A stretch of DNA of 64,000 nucleotides, taken from the NCBI RefSeq assembly GCF_030411995.1, contig NZ_JASNRC010000003.1, positions 124,001 to 188,000 of the forward strand, in the 5' to 3' direction. The notes under the pieces were generated by a model. The model was not told where the DNA came from. It did no database searches and saw nothing but the letters and a program-made list of their open reading frames with translations. Of the stretch, positions 36,694 through 53,179 are shown piece by piece (within the stretch, counting starts at the first letter, position 1; every line of letters starts with the position of its first letter). Source of the DNA: Massilia sp. YIM B02769 (lineage in GTDB: Bacteria; Pseudomonadota; Gammaproteobacteria; Burkholderiales; Burkholderiaceae_D). Both the position numbers and the translations under genes were made by a program.

Positions 36694-38709
36694 ATGATCC
36701 GCCTGCCTTCGATCCGCAAGAAGCTGGTTGCCGTCGTGATGGCCACCACCCTGGCCGCGCTGGTGGTCTCGGTCGGGCTGGTGATCGGCTACGACCTGCG
36801 CAGTTACCATCGCTCCTTGGTCAACGACCTCTCGACCCAGGCCGAGCTGGTCGGCCACATGACCTCGGCCGCCCTGGCTTTCGACGACGCGCGCCTGGCC
36901 GGCGAAAACCTGGCCCTGCTGCGCACCCGTCCGATGGTCGACGCCGCCGCCATCTACGACGACCGCGGGCGCCTGTTCGCCTCCTACGCGGCCGATGGCG
37001 CCGGCGCGATCTTCCCGGCGCGCGCCGAAAACGCCGCCGCGCGCATCGAGGGCGACCACCTGGTGGTGTTCCGTCCCGTGGTCGAGAACGGCGAAACCGT
37101 GGGCACGGTCTGGCTGCGCGCCGAGAACCGCCTGCTGGCGCGCACCCTGGACTATCTCGCCATCGCACTGGCCGTGACCCTGCTGGCGATGGCGATCGCC
37201 TACCTGGTCATGCGGCGCCTGGGCCGCGTGATCACGGCGCCGATCCTGGCGATCACCGAGATCGCCCACGACGTGGTGGCCACGCGCGACTATTCGCGCC
37301 GCGCGCCGCGCATCAGCAACGACGAGGCGGCCGAGCTGGTCGACTCCTTCAATGCCATGCTGAGCGAAATCGAGAGCCGCACGCGCGAACTGGAAGACTC
37401 GAACGCGACGATCGCGCGCGAAGCCCAGGAGCGTTCGCGCGCCCAGCAGGAAGTGATGCGCCTGAACGAGCAACTCGAACACCGGGTCGACGAGCGCACC
37501 CTGCAGCTGGCGCTGGCGAACGCCGAACTGGCCAACGCCATCGACGAGGCGAGGAACGCCAACCAGGCGAAATCGGCGTTTCTCTCCTCGATGAGCCACG
37601 AACTGCGCACGCCGCTGAACGCCATCCTCGGTTTCGCCCAGATCCTCACCTCCGAGGCACTGCCGACCACCGACGCGCAAAAGAAGGAATTCTCCAGCCA
37701 CATCCTGAAGTCCGGGCGCCACCTGCTCACCCTGATCAACGAGATCCTCGACCTGGCCAAGGTGGAGTCGGGCACGATCCCGCTGTCGATGGAGCCGGTG
37801 GCCCTGGGCGAGATCCTGGAAGAGTGCCGCACCATGATCGAGCCGCTGGCGGCCGGGCGCGGCATCCGCGTGCTGTTCCCGGAACAGGTGGACGCGGTGC
37901 TGCTGGCCGACCGCACGCGCCTGAAGCAGGTGCTCCTGAACTTGCTGTCGAACGCCGTCAAGTACAACCGCGAGGCCGGCGCCGTGGTGCTCGACTGCGC
38001 GCACGCCGCGCCGGGGCGCCTGCGCATCTCGGTGCAGGACACCGGCATGGGCCTGCGCCCCGACCAGCTGGACAGCCTGTTCCAGCCCTTCAACCGCCTC
38101 GGCCAGGAAGCCGGCGCCCAGGAAGGCACCGGCATCGGCCTGGTGGTCACGCGCCGCCTGGTCGAGCTGATGGGCGGCGCGATCCAGGTCAGCAGCAGCC
38201 CTGGCGTGGGCAGCGTGTTCTCGATCGAACTCGGGACCACGGCGCCGCTGGCCGGTCCGAACATGTTCGAGGATGGCGTGGCGGCGCCGCCGCCCGAGCG
38301 CGCCGCCGGCGCCCCGCACCTGGTGCTGTACATCGAGGACAATCCGGCCAACCTGAAACTGGTCGAGGAGATCGTGCGCTTCCGGCCTGATTTGCACCTG
38401 ATCGCCGCGGGCGACGGCCCGGGCGGGCTGGCGCTGGTGCGCGAACGGCATCCCGACATCATTTTGATGGACATTAACCTGCCCGGCATGAGCGGCTACG
38501 AGGTGCTGGCCGAACTGCGGCGCGACCCGCAGACGGCCGCGATCCCGGCCATCGCCCTGTCGGCGAACGCCATGGCCGGCGACATCGAGCGCGGCCTGGC
38601 GGCGGGCTTCTTCCGCTACCTGACGAAACCGGTCGACATCGACAAGTTCAACGAAGCGATCGACGGCACGCTGGCCCGGCTGGCTGCCAAGAAAGGACAA
38701 GAAACATGA
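36694..38709 (+). CDS. Hybrid sensor histidine kinase (CHASE8-like sensor, HAMP, HisKA, HATPase, REC)
   Basis: A 671-residue membrane sensor. The N-terminal helix (LVAVVMATTLAALVVSVGLVIGYDL) and a second one (about residues 150-170) bracket a periplasmic sensor segment resembling CHASE8 (TQAELVGHMTSAALAFDD). A HAMP linker, coiled coil, HisKA with phospho-His302 in MSHELRTPLN, and a HATPase (NLLSNAVKYN, DTGMGL, GTGIGLVV) follow. A receiver ends the protein, with phospho-Asp593 in LMDINLPGMSG. ATG 36694 gives a clean membrane-anchored start. Its stop overlaps the next gene by 4 bp, so the kinase and the c-di-GMP effector are co-translated and very likely signal together. Confidence 0.92.
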   Translation: MIRLPSIRKKLVAVVMATTLAALVVSVGLVIGYDLRSYHRSLVNDLSTQAELVGHMTSAALAFDDARLAGENLALLRTRPMVDAAAIYDDRGRLFASYAADGAGAIFPARAENAAARIEGDHLVVFRPVVENGETVGTVWLRAENRLLARTLDYLAIALAVTLLAMAIAYLVMRRLGRVITAPILAITEIAHDVVATRDYSRRAPRISNDEAAELVDSFNAMLSEIESRTRELEDSNATIAREAQERSRAQQEVMRLNEQLEHRVDERTLQLALANAELANAIDEARNANQAKSAFLSSMSHELRTPLNAILGFAQILTSEALPTTDAQKKEFSSHILKSGRHLLTLINEILDLAKVESGTIPLSMEPVALGEILEECRTMIEPLAAGRGIRVLFPEQVDAVLLADRTRLKQVLLNLLSNAVKYNREAGAVVLDCAHAAPGRLRISVQDTGMGLRPDQLDSLFQPFNRLGQEAGAQEGTGIGLVVTRRLVELMGGAIQVSSSPGVGSVFSIELGTTAPLAGPNMFEDGVAAPPPERAAGAPHLVLYIEDNPANLKLVEEIVRFRPDLHLIAAGDGPGGLALVRERHPDIILMDINLPGMSGYEVLAELRRDPQTAAIPAIALSANAMAGDIERGLAAGFFRYLTKPVDIDKFNEAIDGTLARLAAKKGQET

Positions 38710-41270
38710 TCACGCCCACCGACGTGCGGCGCGCCCGCGTGCTGGTCGTCGACGACCAGCCGGTCAACGTGCAGCTGCTCGAATACCTGCTGAAGACCAC
38801 CGGCTACGAGAACGTGCACAGCACCACCGACCCGCGCCAGGTGGTGGCCCTGCACCTGAAGTACCGCTTCGACCTGATCATCCTCGACCTGCACATGCCG
38901 CACATGGACGGCTTCCAGGTGATGGAAGCCCTGAAGCCGCTGGAAAGCGAGTCCTGGCTGCCGGTGCTGGTGGTGACGGCCGAACCGGACAAGAAGCTGG
39001 CTGCGCTGGAAGCGGGCGCGCGCGACTTCATCGGCAAGCCGCTCGACACGGTCGAGGTGATGACGCGCATCCGCAACCTGCTCGAAGTGCGCCTGATGCA
39101 CCGCGAGTCACTGGCCCACGGCGCCAACCTGGAACGCACGGTGCGCGAGCGCACGGCCGAACTGGAACGCTTCCGGCGCGCGATGGACGCCACCGCCGAC
39201 GGCATCTTCCTGATCGACGCCGCCAGCCTGGCGCTGGTGGATGTCAGCGATGGCGCCTGCCGCATGCTCGGCTTTTCGCGCGACGCCTTGCTGCGCATCG
39301 ACCCGGTGGCGCTGGGCCTGACCACCGCCGACCAGCTGCAGCGCCACCTCGACACGAATGGCGCCGCCCACGAATCCGACATCGCCGAGACCGAGCTGCT
39401 GCGCGCCGGCGGCGAGGGCGCGGTGCCGGTCGAGATCAGCTGGCAGTGGCAGGAAGCGGGCAGCAGCAAACTCCTGATCGCGGTGGCGCGCGACATCAGC
39501 GAGCGGCGCCACGCCCAGCAGCGCCTGAAACACCTGGCCAGCTACGACGCGCTGACCGGCCTGCCGAACCGCACCCTGTTCTTCCAGAACCTGCGCGAAG
39601 CGATCGAACTGGCCCAGGACAAGACCTGGCGCGTGGCGGTGCTGTTCATCACGCTCGACCGTTTTAAAATCATCAACGATTCGCTGGGGCCGGCGCTGGG
39701 CGACGAACTGCTGCGCCAGGTCAGCAACCGCCTGGTGCGGGTGATGGACCTGCGCGACGCCGTCGGCCGCCTGGGCGGCGACGAATTCGCGGTGGTGCTG
39801 AACATGACGCGCGAACAGCAGGACGAGCCGGCGCACCTGGCCAACGAGATCCGCGAAGCGCTGCGCACGCCCTTCGACCTGGGCGGGCAGCAGGCGGTGC
39901 TGACCGCCAGCATCGGCATCGCCATGTACCCGGACGACGCGGTCGACCCCGGCACGCTGGTGAAATACGCCGACACCGCCATGGTGCGCGCGAAAGAAGC
40001 GGGGCGCGACGGCTACCGCTTCTTCACCGCCGGCATGAACGTGCAGGTGCTGGCCCGCCTCGATCTCGAAGTGGCGCTGCGCAGCGCGCTCGAGGGCGGG
40101 CAGTTCGTGCTGCACTACCAGCCCAAGCTGGAACTGAACACCGGCCGCGTCACCGGCGTGGAAGCGCTGCTGCGCTGGCACCGTCCCGGCCACGGCCTGG
40201 TGTATCCGGCCGAATTCGTGCCGGTGCTGGAAGAAACCGGGATGGTGGTGCGCATCGGCGACTGGATCGTCGACGAGGCCTGCCGCCAGATCGCCGAGTG
40301 GAACGAGCAGGGCGTGCGTGAAGTGCGCGTGGCGGTGAACGTGTCGAGCCGCCAGTTCGTCGAGGGCGACCTGGAAAGCGTGGTGCGCGCCGCTATCGAG
40401 CGCCACGGCATCGACCCCGGCATGCTGGAACTCGAACTCACCGAGAGCGCGCTGATGACCAACGCCGAGCGCACCATCGCCGTGCTGCAGCGCCTGAAGG
40501 CGCTCGGCATCCGCATCGCGATAGACGACTTCGGCACCGGCTATTCCTCGTTGGCTTACCTGAAGCGCTTCCCGATCGACAAACTGAAGATCGACATCGC
40601 CTTTGTGCGCGACATCGTCACCAACCCGGACGACGCCGCGATTGCGCTGGCCATCATCAGCATGGCGCACAGCCTGCACATGCAGGTGATCGCCGAAGGC
40701 GTGGAAACGCGCGCCCAGATGGCCTATTTGCGGCGCAACCGCTGCGACGAGATCCAGGGCTTCCACTTCTCGCGCGCGCTGCCGGCGGCCCAGCTGGCGG
40801 CGCTGGTGCGCAAGAACCGCGCCGCGCCCGACATGCCGGCCGCCGACGACAGCAATGTGCAGACCATCCTGGTGGTCGACGACGAACCCGACACCCTGAG
40901 CGCGCTGCACCGTTTGTTCAGGCGCGACAACTACCGGGTGCTGACGGCGTCGTCGCCGGCCGAGGCCTTCGAGGCGCTGGCGCTGTACCGGGTGCAGGTG
41001 GTGATGTGCGACCAGCGCATGCCGGTGATGAGCGGCACCGAGTTCCTCAGCAAGGTGAAGGAGATGTATCCGGACACGATGCGGATCATTTTGTCCGGTT
41101 ACACGGGCGTGAACGTGGTGCTCGATTCGATCAACCGCGGGTCGATCTACAAGTTTTATACGAAGCCGTGGAACGATGCGGAGTTGCGCGACAACGTGCG
41201 GCTGGCGTTCCGGCAGTACTGGATGGAGCATGGGCCGTATGATGACCGGAAGGTGCCGCGGGCGGGGTGA
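38706..41270 (+). CDS. REC-PAS-GGDEF-EAL-REC c-di-GMP phosphodiesterase-like response regulator
   Basis: An 854-residue soluble protein with five domains. A receiver (residues 10-125, phospho-Asp61 in LDLHMP) is followed by PAS (about 150-275), GGDEF (about 280-445), EAL (about 455-700) and a second receiver (about 725-840) with the CDQRMPVMSG motif. GGDEF keeps its sequence at 357-361, but the metal-binding Asp of the usual DLD is Thr316, and the usual GHxxGD His is Pro329. The guanine contacts Asn324 and Asp333 remain. The EAL motifs are intact: EAL at 486-488, NVSSRQF, ELTESAL, IDDFGTGYSS, KLKIDIAFV, EGVET. So a GTP-binding but cyclase-weak domain with an active phosphodiesterase is likely (inference). 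It is coupled to the upstream kinase. Confidence 0.92.
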   Translation: MITPTDVRRARVLVVDDQPVNVQLLEYLLKTTGYENVHSTTDPRQVVALHLKYRFDLIILDLHMPHMDGFQVMEALKPLESESWLPVLVVTAEPDKKLAALEAGARDFIGKPLDTVEVMTRIRNLLEVRLMHRESLAHGANLERTVRERTAELERFRRAMDATADGIFLIDAASLALVDVSDGACRMLGFSRDALLRIDPVALGLTTADQLQRHLDTNGAAHESDIAETELLRAGGEGAVPVEISWQWQEAGSSKLLIAVARDISERRHAQQRLKHLASYDALTGLPNRTLFFQNLREAIELAQDKTWRVAVLFITLDRFKIINDSLGPALGDELLRQVSNRLVRVMDLRDAVGRLGGDEFAVVLNMTREQQDEPAHLANEIREALRTPFDLGGQQAVLTASIGIAMYPDDAVDPGTLVKYADTAMVRAKEAGRDGYRFFTAGMNVQVLARLDLEVALRSALEGGQFVLHYQPKLELNTGRVTGVEALLRWHRPGHGLVYPAEFVPVLEETGMVVRIGDWIVDEACRQIAEWNEQGVREVRVAVNVSSRQFVEGDLESVVRAAIERHGIDPGMLELELTESALMTNAERTIAVLQRLKALGIRIAIDDFGTGYSSLAYLKRFPIDKLKIDIAFVRDIVTNPDDAAIALAIISMAHSLHMQVIAEGVETRAQMAYLRRNRCDEIQGFHFSRALPAAQLAALVRKNRAAPDMPAADDSNVQTILVVDDEPDTLSALHRLFRRDNYRVLTASSPAEAFEALALYRVQVVMCDQRMPVMSGTEFLSKVKEMYPDTMRIILSGYTGVNVVLDSINRGSIYKFYTKPWNDAELRDNVRLAFRQYWMEHGPYDDRKVPRAG

Positions 41271-41289
41271 GTTCGCGGTGTGCGCACGG

Positions 41290-41316
41290 GGTGGTGGGTT
41301 CGAGAACCCACCCTAC
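41290..41316. repeat. GTAGGGTGGG-type palindrome, single copy
   Basis: GGTGGGTTC-GA-GAACCCACCCTAC lies between the convergent REC-PAS-GGDEF-EAL-REC and thiL genes; a partial second copy of CACCC follows. Confidence 0.75.
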
Positions 41317-41340
41317 ACCCACCACGACAACGCTTGAACA

Positions 41341-42309
41341 TCAACCGGCGCTGAAATGGTCCCACCCGCTGACTTGAATCGATACCGGCGCGCCTGACGC
41401 ATCCACGAACCGTAACCCGGCCTCGGCATCGATGGTCCCGACCCGCGTCACCGCCGTGCCGCTGGCCGCACCCGCCGCAATTACTGCCTCCCGGTCTTCG
41501 CGCCGCGCCGCAAAACACAACTCGTAATCGTCGCCACCGGCCACCGTGAAGCGGCGCCGCCACGCCAAAGGCTGGCGCACCAGCACCGGCCCCGCCGGCA
41601 GCGCATCCACGTCCAGCGTCGCCCCGACGCCGGATGCCGCCAGGATATGCCCGAGATCGCCCACCAGCCCGTCCGAGATGTCCAGTGCCGCCGGCGGCGA
41701 GGCAAAGTCCGCAAGCCGCAGGCCCAGCGCCAGGCGCGGCGTCGGCATGTGCATGCGCGATGCCGCCGCCTCGTGCTCGTCCTCGCCCAGCGCATACTCT
41801 TTCCAGTAGCCCGCCAGCGCCAGCCGCGCATCGCCCAGCGTCCCGGAAACCCAGATGTCGTCGCCGGCCCGCGCCGCATCGCGCCGCAGCGCCTGCCCCG
41901 GCGCCACTTCGCCGAACACGGTAATGCAGATATTCAGCGGCCCGCGGGTCGTATCGCCGCCGATCAGTTCGCAATCATGGGCATCGGCCAGCGCAAACAA
42001 CCCCGCCGAAAACCCTGCCAGCCAGTCCGGATTCGCTTCGGGCAGGGCCAGGGCCAGCGTGAACCCGAGCGGCCGCGCGCCCATCGCCGCCAGGTCGGAC
42101 AGGTTCACCGCCAGGCACTTGTGCCCCAGCATGCGCGGGTCGGCCCCGGCAAAGAAGTGGCGCCCCTCGACCAGCATGTCGGACGAGATCGCCATCTGCA
42201 TGCCGGGCGTGGGGGCGAGCAGGGCGCAGTCGTCGCCGATGCCGAGCACAGCCTGTCCGGGGCGGTTGCGGCGGAAATAGTGTTTGATGAGATCGAATTC
42301 GGAAAGCAT
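41341..42309 (-). CDS. thiL: Thiamine-monophosphate kinase
   Basis: ThiL phosphorylates thiamine monophosphate to the active cofactor thiamine diphosphate with ATP. The 322-residue protein shows the family N-terminus SEFDLIKHYFRR, GIGDDCALL, SSDMLVEGRHF, HKCLAVNLSDLAAMGARP, IGGDTTRGPL, ALDISDGLVGDLGHIL and AGGDDYELCF, all metal/substrate-binding segments. ATG 42309 starts the family match. It is monocistronic here; maeB is divergent. Confidence 0.95.
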   Translation of the reverse strand: MLSEFDLIKHYFRRNRPGQAVLGIGDDCALLAPTPGMQMAISSDMLVEGRHFFAGADPRMLGHKCLAVNLSDLAAMGARPLGFTLALALPEANPDWLAGFSAGLFALADAHDCELIGGDTTRGPLNICITVFGEVAPGQALRRDAARAGDDIWVSGTLGDARLALAGYWKEYALGEDEHEAAASRMHMPTPRLALGLRLADFASPPAALDISDGLVGDLGHILAASGVGATLDVDALPAGPVLVRQPLAWRRRFTVAGGDDYELCFAARREDREAVIAAGAASGTAVTRVGTIDAEAGLRFVDASGAPVSIQVSGWDHFSAG

Positions 42310-42518
42310 GCGCGAATTCTAACGTCGGCAGGCCGACGGCGGACATTGCCACTATATAAATAGCGGCAAACCTCCATTTATAGGCCGGGGTTATAGGGGG
42401 ATGTCATCTATAAGACTAGCTTATATAACACCCCCGCCAGTGGAAAATACGTAGCCGCCAGAAAGAGTCAGTCTGATAAAATTGGAGGTTCCCCTCTAGT
42501 TCAGGAAGGCTGCATAGC

Positions 42519-44831
<2,313 letters not shown>

Positions 44832-44911
44832 GCCGGAACTTTGCCGGAACTGGAAAGTTCAGTTCCGGTACGCGCAAGTTGCGAGAAGTTTGCGTGCAGT
44901 TGAGACCAATC

Positions 44912-44940
44912 ACAGGCGAGCGTGCTCGCCTGTTTTTTTT
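44912..44940 (+). terminator. Intrinsic terminator after maeB
   Basis: Stem ACAGGCGAG (44912-44920), loop CGTG, CTCGCCTGT, then eight T in total. This is a strong rho-independent terminator. Confidence 0.92.
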
Positions 44941-45097
44941 GGGCTTGAACAAGTAACAATCCGTAAGCGCCCCCTTTCCGTGTGGTGTTTCGCGCAATAA
45001 TGCTGTCGATTGACGGCTGGGACCGCTGTCCTGTTGCCGTATGGCCGTAACGGAATATGGCTCTGTTACAATAAGTGGTTGTCATAAAAGTATCTGA

Positions 45098-46177
<1,080 letters not shown>

Positions 46178-46178
46178 C

Positions 46179-47117
46179 ATGAGCATCGCAAGCACGCAGC
46201 AGGGGGCAGGCACGGCGGAGCGCGAAGGCGAGGGCCGGCGCGCCCTGGTCACCGGGCTGCGCGGCTTCACCGGGGCCTACGTGGCGCGCGAGCTGGAAAG
46301 CGCCGGCTACCGCGTGTTCGGCACGTCCACGCCCGGCGATGCGCCCGAGCCCGGCGTCTTCCCGGTCGACCTGTGCGACCGCGTGGCGCTGGCCGCGATG
46401 GTCGAGGAAATCCAGCCCGACGTGGTCGTGCACCTGGCCGGCATCGCCTTTGTCGGCCATGGCGACGCCGAGCAGATCTACCGCGTCAACGTGGCCGGCA
46501 CCCGCAACCTGCTGGAAGCGCTGGCCGCGCTGCGCAACAGGCCGTCGGCGGTACTGCTGGCCTCCTCGGCCAACATCTACGGCAACGCCAGCGTGTCCTT
46601 CATCGACGAGCAGGTGGCGCCGGCGCCGGCCAACGACTACGCGGTCAGCAAGCTGGCCATGGAATACATGGCGCGCCTGTGGATGGACCGGCTGCCGATC
46701 GTCATCGCGCGGCCCTTCAACTACACCGGTCGCGGGCAGGGCGAGAATTTCCTGCTGCCGAAGATCGTGTCGCACTTCCGCCGCAAGGCCCCGGCCATCG
46801 AACTCGGCAACCTGGCCATCGCGCGCGACTTTTCCGACGTGCGCATGGTGGCCTGGAGCTACCGCCGCCTGCTGGCGGCCGCGCCGGCGGGCGAGGCCTT
46901 CAACATCTGCTCGGGGCGCAGCCATTCGCTGGCGGGCGTGATCGACATGATGTCGGAGATCGCCGGCTACCGCATCGAAGTCCGGGTCAACCCGGCCTTC
47001 GTGCGCGCCAACGATGTGCTGACCCTGACCGGCGACAACGCCAAATTGGCCAGCGTCGCCGGCGCCATCCCCACCCGGCCGCTGTCCGAGACGCTGCGCT
47101 GGATGGCCGGGGACTGA
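46179..47117 (+). CDS. rmd: GDP-4-keto-6-deoxymannose reductase-like (Rmd type)
   Basis: A 312-residue NAD(P)-dependent short-chain reductase. After a poorly conserved first 20 residues the TGLRGFTGAYVARELESAGY nucleotide motif appears, then HLAGIAFVG, YRVNVAGTRNLLEAL, SSANIYGN, NDYAVSKLAMEY (catalytic Tyr-x-x-x-Lys), and RPFNYTGRGQ. Coming directly after gmd, it most likely reduces the 4-keto sugar. Rmd gives GDP-D-rhamnose. A role as GDP-L-fucose synthase is less likely because no epimerase features are seen. Specificity is inferred. Confidence 0.82.
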   Translation: MSIASTQQGAGTAEREGEGRRALVTGLRGFTGAYVARELESAGYRVFGTSTPGDAPEPGVFPVDLCDRVALAAMVEEIQPDVVVHLAGIAFVGHGDAEQIYRVNVAGTRNLLEALAALRNRPSAVLLASSANIYGNASVSFIDEQVAPAPANDYAVSKLAMEYMARLWMDRLPIVIARPFNYTGRGQGENFLLPKIVSHFRRKAPAIELGNLAIARDFSDVRMVAWSYRRLLAAAPAGEAFNICSGRSHSLAGVIDMMSEIAGYRIEVRVNPAFVRANDVLTLTGDNAKLASVAGAIPTRPLSETLRWMAGD

Positions 47118-47222
47118 ATATGGACAGGCCGTGCGTGGGACCGGGCACGACCGCAATCGGGCTCGCCGGCGCCGCCTTCCGTCAACGATTCGCGCACCAA
47201 GCGTTCATTTTTCACCACGTCC

Positions 47223-48389
47223 ATGCGCGTTCTCCATTTCTATAAAACGTATTACCCCGACACCGTCGGCGGCATCGAGCAGGTGATCCGCCAGATGTGC
47301 GTCGGCACCGGCCGCCTCGGCGTGACCAACACCGTGCTCTCGCTGTCGCGCGAGAAGAACCTGCGGCCGATCGCCTTCGAAGGCCATACCGTGCACCGGG
47401 TGCCGCTCGACTTCGAGATCGCCTCGAACGCCTGTTCAGTGGCCTCGCTCGGCGCGCTGGCGCGCCTGGCGCGCGAGGCCGACGTGGTGCACTACCACTT
47501 CCCCTGGCCCTTCATGGACCTGGCCCATTTCGTGGCGCGCGTGCGCAAGCCGACGGTCGTGACCTACCACTCCGACATCGTGCGCCAGAAAAGCCTGCTG
47601 CGCCTGTACCAGCCGCTGAAGCACCGCTTCCTGCGCAGCGTCAACGCCATCGTGGCCAGCTCGCCGAACTACCTGGCTTCGTCGCCGGTGCTGGCGCAGT
47701 ACCCGGACAAGACGCGCGTGATTCCCTTCGGCCTGGACCAGACCAGCTATCCGCAGCCCGACCCGGCCAAGCTGGCATACTGGCGCGAGCGGGTCGGCCC
47801 GAAGTTCTTCCTGTTCGTCGGGGTGCTGCGCTACTACAAGGGCCTGCACGTGCTGCTGGAAGCGGTGGCGGACACCGAGTACCCGGTGGTGATCGTCGGC
47901 GCCGGGCCGGAGGAAGCGGCCCTGAAAGCCCAGGCCGCGCGCCTGGGCCTGAAGAACGTGCTGTTCACCGGCGCGATCGATGAGGACGACAAGGTGGCGC
48001 TGCTGACGCTGGCGTATGCGATGTCCTTCCCCTCGCACCTGCGTTCCGAGGCGTTCGGCGTGTCGCTGCTGGAAGGGGCGATGGTCGGCAAGCCGATGAT
48101 CTCCTGCGAGATCGGCACCGGCACCACCTACATCAACATCGACGGCGAGACCGGCCTGGTGGTGCCGCCCGGCGACGCCGCGGCGCTGCGCGCGGCCATG
48201 GGCCGGCTGTGGAACGATCCCGGACTGGCACGCGCCATGGGCCGGCGCGCGGCCCAGCGCTTCGAAGAGGTGTTTACTTCGGAGCAGATGGCGGCGGGCT
48301 ACACCGCGCTGTACCGGGAGGTGCTGGCCAGGCAGGCCGGCGCGCCGCAGGCGCCCACGCCGGTGGCGCCGCCGGTGACGCCGGAGTAA
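47223..48389 (+). CDS. GT4-family glycosyltransferase
   Basis: A 388-residue GT-B fold glycosyltransferase. HFYKTYYPDTVGGIEQVIRQ begins the N-terminal domain; VVTYHSDIVRQK and VIPFGLD lie before the linker. The C-terminal domain has the GT4 donor site: FFLFVGVLRYYKGLHVLLEA, IVGAGPEEAALK and the Glu-rich SEAFGVSLLEGAMVGKPMI. It follows the GDP-sugar reductase gene by 105 bp. A function in adding rhamnose or mannose to a surface glycan is a reasonable guess from the neighbours. No other polysaccharide genes (polymerase, flippase) are in the window. Confidence 0.88.
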   Translation: MRVLHFYKTYYPDTVGGIEQVIRQMCVGTGRLGVTNTVLSLSREKNLRPIAFEGHTVHRVPLDFEIASNACSVASLGALARLAREADVVHYHFPWPFMDLAHFVARVRKPTVVTYHSDIVRQKSLLRLYQPLKHRFLRSVNAIVASSPNYLASSPVLAQYPDKTRVIPFGLDQTSYPQPDPAKLAYWRERVGPKFFLFVGVLRYYKGLHVLLEAVADTEYPVVIVGAGPEEAALKAQAARLGLKNVLFTGAIDEDDKVALLTLAYAMSFPSHLRSEAFGVSLLEGAMVGKPMISCEIGTGTTYINIDGETGLVVPPGDAAALRAAMGRLWNDPGLARAMGRRAAQRFEEVFTSEQMAAGYTALYREVLARQAGAPQAPTPVAPPVTPE

Positions 48390-48401
48390 TCAGGGCGGGG
48401 T

Positions 48402-48436
48402 AAAGCAAAAGGGGCGCAGTGCGCCCCTTTTGCTTT
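48402..48436 (+). terminator. Long perfect-stem terminator after the glycosyltransferase
   Basis: A 16-bp perfect stem (48402-48417 and 48421-48436) around AGT ends in TTTTGCTTTC. It lies just before a palindrome unit. Confidence 0.85.
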
Positions 48437-48457
48437 CGTTGTTGTCGTTCTTGTTTC

Positions 48458-48491
48458 GTAGGGTGGGCTCCCGAACCCACGCGGTACGTCA
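48458..48491. repeat. GTAGGGTGGG-type palindrome with one core mismatch
   Basis: GTAGGGTGGGCTC-CC-GAACCCACGCGGTACG. Here the core pairing has one C/A mismatch, unlike most copies. It sits between the convergent glycosyltransferase and HD-GYP genes. Confidence 0.65.
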
Positions 48492-48551
48492 CAGGATGTA
48501 TCGAAATAGCGCCGCGCAGCGCCCGGCAGGTTTTCGACACGCGGTACCAAA

Positions 48552-49564
48552 TCAGGCCGCCTGCGCCTCCGCCTCCACCTTCTCCGCCCAGCGCAGCCGC
48601 ACGGTACGGATCGCCGGCAGCTGGGCCACGAACAAATCGACCAGCGCCGGGTCGAAGTGCTTGCCCTTCTGCCCGACCAGGTACTCCACCGCCTCCTCCT
48701 CGCTCCAGGCCCGCTTGTAGGGGCGCACCGAGGTCAGGGCGTCGAACACGTCGGCGATCGCGACGATGCGGCCGGTGAGCGGAATCTGCTCGCCCGCCAG
48801 CTTGTTCGGATAGCCGCTGCCGTCGTACTTCTCGTGGTGGGTCATGGCGATGTCGTGCGCCAGCTTCAGCATGCCGCCTTCGTGCTGGCCGATGATCTCG
48901 GCGCCGATGGTGGCGTGGCTCTGCATGATCTTCCACTCGTCCGGATCGAGCGGGCCGGCCTTTTGCAGGATGCGGTCGGGGATGCCGATCTTGCCGACGT
49001 CGTGCATCGGCGCGGCGTGCAGCAAATCGTCGGCTTCTTCTTCTGTCATGCCGGCCGCCAGGCCCAGGATGCGCGCGAAGTGGCTCATGCGGATCACGTG
49101 CAGGCCGGTCTCGTTGTCCTTGTACTCGGCGGCCAGGCCCAGGCGCTGGACGATCGCCAGGCGCGAGGCCTTCAGTTCCTCGGTGCGCACCAGCGACAAA
49201 TGGGTGCGCACGCGCGCGCGCACCAGCGGCGGGCTGACCGGCTTGGTGATGTAGTCGACGGCGCCGGCCTCGAAGCCTTCGAGTTCGTCGGCGGTGTCGG
49301 TGAGAGCGGTGACGAACACCACCGGAATCGGCGCCGTCATCGGATCGGCCTTCAGCGCGGCGCAGACTTCGTAGCCGCTCATCCCCGGCATCATCACGTC
49401 GAGCAGCACCAGGTCGGGGCGCTCCTTGGCCGCCAGTTCCAGCGCGCGCGCGCCGTCCTTGGCAAACAGCAGGCGGTAGTGGTCCTGCAAAATCTGGCGC
49501 AGCAGCTGCAGGTTGCTGGCTTCGTCGTCGACCGCCAGGATCAGCGGGCGGGTGGTGTTGTTGC

Positions 49565-49568
<4 letters not shown>
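48552..49568 (-). CDS. Response regulator with HD-GYP phosphodiesterase output
   Basis: A 338-residue two-domain regulator. The receiver (residues 8-125) has phospho-Asp57 in [11 protein letters not shown] and Lys109. The HD-GYP domain (about 140-325) has His189-Asp190 in [11 protein letters not shown], the [11 protein letters not shown] motif at about 244-254 and [14 protein letters not shown]. All metal residues of a c-di-GMP phosphodiesterase are present, and it would cut c-di-GMP to pGpG or GMP. Its start overlaps the stop of the upstream hybrid kinase by 4 bp (ATGA), so the kinase is its likely phosphodonor. Confidence 0.93.
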
Positions 49569-52927
<3,359 letters not shown>

Positions 52928-53179
52928 GGCGTCTTTCGGTAAGGCTAAATCAGTAAAAACGAAATCAGAGCGGATGCCATTGAGTATGACATTTTCCGTA
53001 TGGAAAGTCTTGAGTTTATTGGGAAAACTTATAAGGCTGTTATCGCATGTGTCGCGTGCTTGCGACCAAGTGTGCAAGAGTTAGCGTTGCCATACTTCCT
53101 TCGGGTATGCTGACTGGATGGGATGACCTGGAACATCAGGCTTTTTCCATGATCGACCACGTACCAGGAGGGCGGCATC

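Noticed and set aside
36670..41231. Long leftward frames opposite the kinase and GGDEF-EAL genes
   Set aside because: Antisense to multi-domain signalling proteins with intact motifs.
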